Shown in pieces: positions 34,178-38,666 of a stretch of 38,666 bases of DNA. The position numbers and the translations under genes are program-made. Below the pieces are notes generated by a model. That model saw only the letters and a list, made by a program, of their open reading frames with translations, had not been told where the DNA came from and ran no database searches. The DNA comes from Draconibacterium sp. (GTDB taxonomy: Bacteria > Bacteroidota > Bacteroidia > Bacteroidales > Prolixibacteraceae): assembly GCA_011620585.1 (NCBI GenBank), contig WOYV01000129.1:1-38666 (forward strand). The letters are read 5' to 3'. How positions within the stretch are numbered: position 1 is the stretch's first letter; every line of letters begins with the position of its first letter.

Positions 34178-34768
34178 ATGGATCGAATTCACGACATATT
34201 CAAAATTAAATCGAACAATGTGGCGCCACAAAAAGGACGCATTTTAATTGCCGGGCCCTTTTTGTCGGGGCACTATTTTAATCGTTCGGTAGTATTTCTG
34301 GTTGCATACAGCGAGAAGGGAGCAGTAGGTTTTATCCTGAATAAAAAAGTGGATTTACCGATCCAGGATGCTTTTCCTGATTTCCCTGAATTTGACACAA
34401 CCGTTTACCTTGGCGGGCCGGTTTCAACCGATTCGATTTACTTTATTCATAAATTGGGCGACCGGATTCCCGGAAGTATCCAGGTACTGGGGAATCTCTA
34501 TTGGGGAGGCGATTTTGAAGTGATTAAACAGGAAATTTTGCTGGGGACTATTGATCCGTCAGAAATCCGGTTTTTTTTGGGATACTCGGGTTGGGATGCC
34601 GGTCAGCTTGAAAATGAGTTGAAAGAAGATTCGTGGCTGGTAACCGACGTCGATCAGAAATCGATAATGGAAGATCTTGATCAGGATTCGTGGTTCGATT
34701 TTGTAAAACGGGCAGGTTCGCGTTATACTGTTTGGGAAAATTTCCCCGAAAATCCTTCGTTGAATTAG
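34178..34768 (+). CDS. YqgE/AlgH-family protein
   Basis: This 196-residue protein has the YqgE/AlgH (UPF0301) pattern: GRILIAGPFLSGHYFNRSVV, GAVGFILNKKV, VYLGGPVSTDSIYFIH and FFLGYSGWDAGQLENELK. The family is widespread and its biochemical role is not established; in Pseudomonas AlgH affects alginate and virulence regulation. It runs convergent to rny. Confidence 0.95.
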   Translation: MDRIHDIFKIKSNNVAPQKGRILIAGPFLSGHYFNRSVVFLVAYSEKGAVGFILNKKVDLPIQDAFPDFPEFDTTVYLGGPVSTDSIYFIHKLGDRIPGSIQVLGNLYWGGDFEVIKQEILLGTIDPSEIRFFLGYSGWDAGQLENELKEDSWLVTDVDQKSIMEDLDQDSWFDFVKRAGSRYTVWENFPENPSLN

Positions 34769-34775
34769 TTTTAGC

Positions 34776-34808
34776 AAAACAAAAACCGCCCTTAAAAAAA
34801 GAACGGTT
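34776..34808 (-). terminator. Candidate terminator after rny
   Basis: On the minus strand AACCG (34808-34804) and CTT (34801-34799) pair with AAG (34793-34791) and CGGTT (34788-34784), with a 2x2 internal loop, followed by TTTTGTTTT. A weak stem, but well placed. Confidence 0.45.
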
Positions 34809-34843
34809 CCTGAAATTTATTTTGGATTATAATTTTACTTTTC

Positions 34844-36403
34844 TTATTTCGCATAACTTATTGCACGGGTTTCGCGGATCACAGTGATCTTGATTTGTCC
34901 CGGGTAAGTCATTTCATCCTGGATACGTTTCGAAATATCGTACGACAATTGTTCGGTTTCCTGATCGTTCATCTTGTCGGCTCCCACAATAACACGTAAT
35001 TCGCGGCCTGCCTGGATGGCGTAAGTCTTGGAAACTCCCGGATATGAAAGCGCGAGGTCTTCCAAATCCTTTAAACGCTTGATATACGATTCAACCACTT
35101 CACGGCGGGCTCCCGGACGTGCACCTGAAATGGCATCACACACCTGGACAATAGGAGCAAGCAGGGTCTGCATTTCCACTTCATCGTGGTGTGCTCCAAT
35201 GGCATTGGCAATATCAGGTTTTTCCTTGAATTTCTCGGCCAGTTTCATTCCCAGTACTGCGTGTGGTAATTCAGGCTCATCATCGGGTACTTTCCCAATA
35301 TCGTGGAGCAAACCGGCACGTTTGGCTTTCTTCGGGTTTAATCCCAGTTCTGCAGCCATAATTGCACTCAGGTTGGCAACTTCACGCGAGTGTTGTAAGA
35401 GGTTCTGCCCGTACGACGAACGGTATTTCATCTTTCCAATCAGCCGGATCAATTCGGGGTGCAACCCGTGGATTCCAAGGTCGATGGCGGTGCGTTTACC
35501 GGTCTCAATCACTTCTTCTTCTACTTGTTTTTTCACTTTCTCCACCACTTCTTCGATACGTGCTGGGTGGATACGTCCATCAGTTACCAACTGGTGTAAA
35601 GCCAGTCGGGCAATTTCGCGACGCACCGGATCGAAAGCGGAAAGTACGATGGCTTCCGGTGTATCGTCGACCACGATTTCGACACCTGTGGCTGCTTCCA
35701 GCGCCCGGATATTACGCCCTTCGCGACCGATAATACGACCTTTAATTTCGTCGCTTTCGATATGGAAGATTGTAACTGAGTTCTCGATCGCAGTTTCGGT
35801 TGCAACACGTTGGATCGATTTCACCACAATTTTCTTAGCTTCCTTATTTGCCGTTTGTTTTGCTTCTTCCATTATTTCGTTGATGTAAGCGATAGCCTCT
35901 GATTTGGCCTCTTCTTTCAACGATTCTACCAGTTGAGCTTTGGCTTCTTCCAACGATAATCCCGAAATCTGTTCGAGTTTTTCAAGTGTTTGTTTATGTA
36001 TCTTTTCCAGTTCCTCGGTTTTGTGTTCAACTCGTTGCAACTGGCTGTTAAGGTTTTCGCGAATGACTTCTACCTCGTGGCGAGTAGTTTCAAATTCCTT
36101 GGTCTTACGGTTCAACTCATCGCGGCGCTGGTTTAATCCAATTTCGCGTTGTTTGAATTTGGTTTCGAGATTGTTTAACGAATTGTTTCTTTCGTTGATG
36201 TACTTTTCGTGTTCCGATTTCAGTTGCAAAAACTTTTCTTTTGCCTGTAAAATCTTATCCTTTTTGATCACTTCAGCTTCGGCTTCACCTTCGCTGATAA
36301 TTTTTTTCTTCTTCGCTTTCAGGGCTTTGTCCCAGGCAAAGTAGGCAAGGCCACCTCCTCCTGCAAATCCCACAGCTACTGCTATTATCAAATTTATGTC
36401 CAT
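34844..36403 (-). CDS. rny: Ribonuclease Y
   Basis: This 519-residue endoribonuclease starts mRNA decay. Domains in order: N-terminal membrane helix (about 3-25), long coiled coil (about 28-200), KH RNA-binding domain (about 205-275; [16 protein letters not shown]), HD domain with the metal site in [13 protein letters not shown], and a conserved C-terminal part ([19 protein letters not shown]). Its length matches the usual 500-520 residues. It lies downstream of zapA, separated by a 95-base structured spacer. Confidence 0.97.
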   Translation of the reverse strand: MDINLIIAVAVGFAGGGGLAYFAWDKALKAKKKKIISEGEAEAEVIKKDKILQAKEKFLQLKSEHEKYINERNNSLNNLETKFKQREIGLNQRRDELNRKTKEFETTRHEVEVIRENLNSQLQRVEHKTEELEKIHKQTLEKLEQISGLSLEEAKAQLVESLKEEAKSEAIAYINEIMEEAKQTANKEAKKIVVKSIQRVATETAIENSVTIFHIESDEIKGRIIGREGRNIRALEAATGVEIVVDDTPEAIVLSAFDPVRREIARLALHQLVTDGRIHPARIEEVVEKVKKQVEEEVIETGKRTAIDLGIHGLHPELIRLIGKMKYRSSYGQNLLQHSREVANLSAIMAAELGLNPKKAKRAGLLHDIGKVPDDEPELPHAVLGMKLAEKFKEKPDIANAIGAHHDEVEMQTLLAPIVQVCDAISGARPGARREVVESYIKRLKDLEDLALSYPGVSKTYAIQAGRELRVIVGADKMNDQETEQLSYDISKRIQDEMTYPGQIKITVIRETRAISYAK

Positions 36404-36430
36404 GTGTAACGTTTAAGTAAATAAAATACT

Positions 36431-36480
36431 AAAAAACCCGTAAAAAGCATCCTATATTTTTAAGGACGCCTAATACGGGC
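36431..36480 (-). terminator. Hairpin with internal loop between zapA and rny
   Basis: On the minus strand CCCGTA (36479-36474) pairs with TACGGG (36442-36437), then a 4x4 internal loop, then GCGTCCT (36469-36463) pairs with AGGATGC (36453-36447; one G-U) around a nine-base loop, and six T follow. It reads as a terminator or attenuator ahead of rny. Its rod shape with an open bubble, and the zapA neighbourhood, recall 6S RNA, so it may be part of a small RNA; not proven. Confidence 0.65.
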
Positions 36481-36498
36481 ACGATAAATATTATGTCT

Positions 36499-36801
36499 TT
36501 ATTTCCGACTTTTTTCCTGTAAAAAATCAGAAATATCGTCTTTTAAATCTTTTATATCATCGATGAATTGAGAGTAGTCCTGGCGTTCCTCCAGCCGGGT
36601 GTAATCCAGCGCCGACTGAAAGGCGGTCATCGCCATAATATCTTGTTGATCATTGTTCTGAAACCGCTTTCTGAATTCAGTAATGGTTTCATTAACAATC
36701 TTTGCAGCTTTTCGGTACCTCTCTTCATCTTTACGATCAATGTTTAGTGGATAGTTCCGGCCATCGATCTTAATATTTATTCTAAAATTGCTTTCTTTCA
36801 C
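36499..36801 (-). CDS. zapA: Cell division protein ZapA
   Basis: This 100-residue protein matches ZapA: FRINIKIDGRNYPLNIDRKDEE as the N-terminal beta/alpha head and a C-terminal helix predicted to be coiled coil (AFQSALDYTRLEERQDYSQ...DISDFLQEK). ZapA binds FtsZ and bundles filaments at the septum. It is six bases downstream of the coiled-coil gene, so they are co-transcribed. Confidence 0.92.
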   Translation of the reverse strand: MKESNFRINIKIDGRNYPLNIDRKDEERYRKAAKIVNETITEFRKRFQNNDQQDIMAMTAFQSALDYTRLEERQDYSQFIDDIKDLKDDISDFLQEKSRK

Positions 36802-36807
36802 GCTACA

Positions 36808-37101
36808 TTACCTGTTTAGTAATGCGATACATTTATCAATTTCCCGTATCAAAAAGTTTATTTTCTGCTTAGCCTCCCGGTTTTCATCTTTTCCTGATAA
36901 AAGCTGGTTGACTATCTTCAGTTGCTCATTCTCCCGACCGATCTCCGACTTTTCATACTCTAAACTTTCCAATTTGTTTTGAAGTTCTTCAAACTCCGTC
37001 TGCAAATTTTTCTTTTCTTGCTCCAGCCGCTGATAAGCAGCGAACAATTGTTGCATTTTAGATTTCAAATCATTTAGAAGCAAGCGATCTTCTTCGGTCA
37101 T
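36808..37101 (-). CDS. Small coiled-coil protein, partner of zapA
   Basis: This 97-residue protein is almost all helix with a heptad-like pattern over about residues 5-70 (MQQLFAAYQRLEQEKKNL, ELQNKLESLEYEKSEI). It has no membrane helix or signal. Placed directly before zapA, it could be a ZapB-like partner that joins ZapA in the Z ring; this is position-based inference, as I see no ZapB signature. Confidence 0.75.
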   Translation of the reverse strand: MTEEDRLLLNDLKSKMQQLFAAYQRLEQEKKNLQTEFEELQNKLESLEYEKSEIGRENEQLKIVNQLLSGKDENREAKQKINFLIREIDKCIALLNR

Positions 37102-37120
37102 GATAGCTGCATTTCGTTGA

Positions 37121-37128
37121 CAAAGTTA
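37121..37128 (-). promoter_or_regulatory. Perfect -7 box before the coiled-coil/zapA unit
   Basis: On the minus strand TAACTTTG matches TAnnTTTG fully. The -33 position at a 20-base spacing holds CTG rather than TTG. The start codon is about 20 bases downstream. Confidence 0.45.
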
Positions 37129-37286
37129 ATTTTTTTTCAATACAGAAACAGTAAATCAAAGCTATTGAGTTTAAATTCTGTTAACACTTGCTTGTTAATG
37201 GTTATAATTTACTGAGTGAACATTTGTTAGTGGATAAATCGACTTTGGGGTTACAAGGCTCACGATCCTGGAATAACGAAAAATAC

Positions 37287-37294
37287 TACATTTG
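37287..37294 (+). promoter_or_regulatory. Perfect -7 box before the M23 gene
   Basis: TACATTTG matches TAnnTTTG and lies 18 bases before the ATG. A weak -33-like CTG is at 37268-37270. The region 37129-37286 holds no gene that I can support. Confidence 0.4.
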
Positions 37295-37312
37295 TTCACT
37301 TTCGGAAAAGAC

Positions 37313-38666
37313 ATGAAAATACGATTACTCACACTTTTTACATTGTTTGCAAGCTTTCTCGGGGCGCAACAAGCTTATTACAGCGATCCTTTAAAGATTG
37401 ACCTCCTGCTGAGCGCCAGTTTTGCCGAATTGCGTTCCAACCACTTTCATTCGGGCATCGATATTAAAACGCAGGGAGCCACCGGTTTGCCTGTTTACGC
37501 AGTGGCCGATGGTTATATTTCGCGTATCGCGGTTTCGCCTACGGGTTTTGGGAAAGCGCTTTATATTAATCATTCTAACGGAACAACATCTGTTTACGGA
37601 CATTTGGAGCGCTTTGCCCCCGAAATTCAAAAGTATGTTGTGGACCAGCAATACAAGGAAGAATCGTTTCGTGTAGATTTGCAGGTGCCCTCATTTTTGT
37701 TTCCTGTAAAACGAGGCGATGAAATTGCCAGTAGCGGCAATTCGGGGAGTTCTGGAGGCCCGCATCTTCATTTCGAAATTCGTGATACACAAAGCGAAGA
37801 ACCGTTGAATCCGCTCGAACTTGGTTTTTCGGTGAAAGACAATCTGCCTCCTAAATTTTTCTCCTTGCTTGTTGTCCCGCTTTCCGATACCTCGCACGTA
37901 AACTATATTGCTTCCGCAAAAAGTTACCCTGTAGTTTATTACGAAGGCAAATATCATGTAAAAGAAAATCCGGTAATTCCGGTTTATGGGAAAGTGGGTT
38001 TTGCGATCCAGGTGAATGATTATTTTGATGGAACGAATAATAAGTGCGGGATTAATTCGCTGGCACTCACCATAGCAGGGGAGACACAGTTTGCGTTTCA
38101 ACTAAACCGGTTTTCATTCGACGATACGCGTTACATCAACAGCCACATTGTTTACGAAGAATGGATGGACTCGAAACGCCGTTTTGTAAAGACATGGGTA
38201 GATCCGGGGAATCGCCTGCCAATTTATACCTGCAATCTTTCACAGGGAATTCTGGAGGCGGGATTAAAAAGTTATCCGGTTGAAATTGCGGTTGCCGATG
38301 CTTACGGAAACAAATCGGAACTGGTATTTAAGGTGGAAGGGAAATATAAGAACGTACAACGAATTATAAAACCAGGAAGCAAGCAGATGGCATTCAACAC
38401 CGATAATTCTTTTTCTTCCAGCGATTGTGTTATAAAAATCCCGCGAGGAGCCCTATACAAAGACATCGATTTTATTTATACAACCCGGCCAACAACCACA
38501 GCTTATTATTCTGATTTTCAGTTGATTGGCGATAAAAAAATACCATTACAGCTCCCCGCTAAATTAAGGATTAAGCCTCGCAGCCTGAGGTCGGATTTAC
38601 AATCGAAAGTTGTAGTTGTGAATGTTGATGCCGATAACGGGGCGCCCGCTGCAGTAGGAGGCGAAT
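37313..38666 (+). CDS. M23-family peptidase, cut by the window end
   Basis: The frame opens at ATG 37313 with a signal peptide (about 1-19) and stays open to the last base, 451 full codons. The LytM/M23 zinc site is visible: His and Asp of SNHFHSGIDIKT (about residues 43-54), GYISRIAVSPTGFGKALYI and the HLHFEIRD motif with the remaining His (about 155-162). The family cuts peptidoglycan cross-links or regulates such cutting, and acts in the periplasm. After the peptidase comes a long beta-rich region of unknown role. It lies divergent from the zapA unit. The C-terminus is missing. Confidence 0.9.
   Translation, partial: MKIRLLTLFTLFASFLGAQQAYYSDPLKIDLLLSASFAELRSNHFHSGIDIKTQGATGLPVYAVADGYISRIAVSPTGFGKALYINHSNGTTSVYGHLERFAPEIQKYVVDQQYKEESFRVDLQVPSFLFPVKRGDEIASSGNSGSSGGPHLHFEIRDTQSEEPLNPLELGFSVKDNLPPKFFSLLVVPLSDTSHVNYIASAKSYPVVYYEGKYHVKENPVIPVYGKVGFAIQVNDYFDGTNNKCGINSLALTIAGETQFAFQLNRFSFDDTRYINSHIVYEEWMDSKRRFVKTWVDPGNRLPIYTCNLSQGILEAGLKSYPVEIAVADAYGNKSELVFKVEGKYKNVQRIIKPGSKQMAFNTDNSFSSSDCVIKIPRGALYKDIDFIYTTRPTTTAYYSDFQLIGDKKIPLQLPAKLRIKPRSLRSDLQSKVVVVNVDADNGAPAAVGGE

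Noticed and set aside
35028-35888. Long 286-codon plus-strand frame opposite rny
   Set aside because: It is the antisense shadow of the RNase Y KH/HD region, rich in Ser and Arg as expected of a reverse frame, with no motif.
36404-36498. Firm call of 6S RNA between zapA and rny
   Set aside because: The hairpin is shorter than the known 6S families and can be explained as a terminator; I kept it only as a candidate.
1-38666. CRISPR arrays, tRNA, rRNA or an intact transposase
   Set aside because: I saw no regularly spaced repeats, tRNA-like cloverleaf, rRNA-like stretch or transposase motif anywhere in the window.

Overview
The window is chromosomal DNA of a Bacteroidota bacterium. The evidence is a type IX secretion plug-family protein, a full Na+-NQR operon, an OhrR/glutathione peroxidase pair, an ALDH4-type PruA, Bacteroidota-style lipoproteins and several promoters of the TTG-N19-TAnnTTTG kind. 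My guess from memory is a marine or anaerobic Marinilabiliales/Prolixibacteraceae-like lineage, but no marker here proves the order. I found no rRNA, tRNA, CRISPR array or intact insertion sequence.

Layout. 1-1400: an AT-rich orphan membrane/coiled-coil gene lying between two copies of a terminator-bearing repeat. 1406-6793 (minus): a four-gene operon of a VWA membrane protein followed by three tandem, diverged TPR-type lipoproteins (DUF6340-like). 7110-8873: a secreted M28/PA/PDZ lipoprotein peptidase. 8929-9645: a DUF218 (YdcF/ElyC-like) protein. 9858-11410: an APH-like kinase fused to a RapZ C-terminal domain, overlapping by ATGA a 40-residue zinc-ribbon-like gene. 11558-12268: YebC/PmpR. 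12442-13674: a lone class I isoprenoid-synthase-like enzyme. 13694-14641 (minus): glutathione peroxidase plus a one-Cys OhrR regulator, divergent from a membrane-anchored thioredoxin. 15318-16232 (minus): an MscS channel. 16327-16506 (minus): a previously hidden 59-codon remnant of a staphylococcal-nuclease-type gene. 16656-18197: a DASS anion/Na+ symporter. 18298-19782: a Tat-exported GH109-like Gfo/Idh/MocA protein. 19795-21849 (minus): a hybrid histidine kinase with a solute-binding sensor.

22054-27973 (minus) is nqrABCDEF, with a textbook promoter in front of nqrA and a strong terminator after nqrF. Divergent from it is a DUF5103/T9SS plug-type protein (28217-29530). Then come a membrane/PAS histidine kinase (29630-31711, minus), pruA (32044-33681), a FtsB/DivIC protein, YqgE/AlgH, and a minus-strand unit of a coiled-coil protein, ZapA and RNase Y (34844-37101). 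A structured hairpin sits between zapA and rny. The window ends inside an M23 peptidase gene (37313 onward).

How the parts fit: the NQR complex makes a sodium gradient that a Na+-coupled DASS carrier could use. The GPx-OhrR-thioredoxin group is a compact peroxide sensing and detoxification locus. The division/RNA-decay cluster (FtsB-like, ZapA, coiled-coil, RNase Y, M23) is housekeeping. The least understood parts are the VWA plus triple-lipoprotein operon, the APH-RapZ fusion with its tiny partner, and the AT-rich orphan between repeats.
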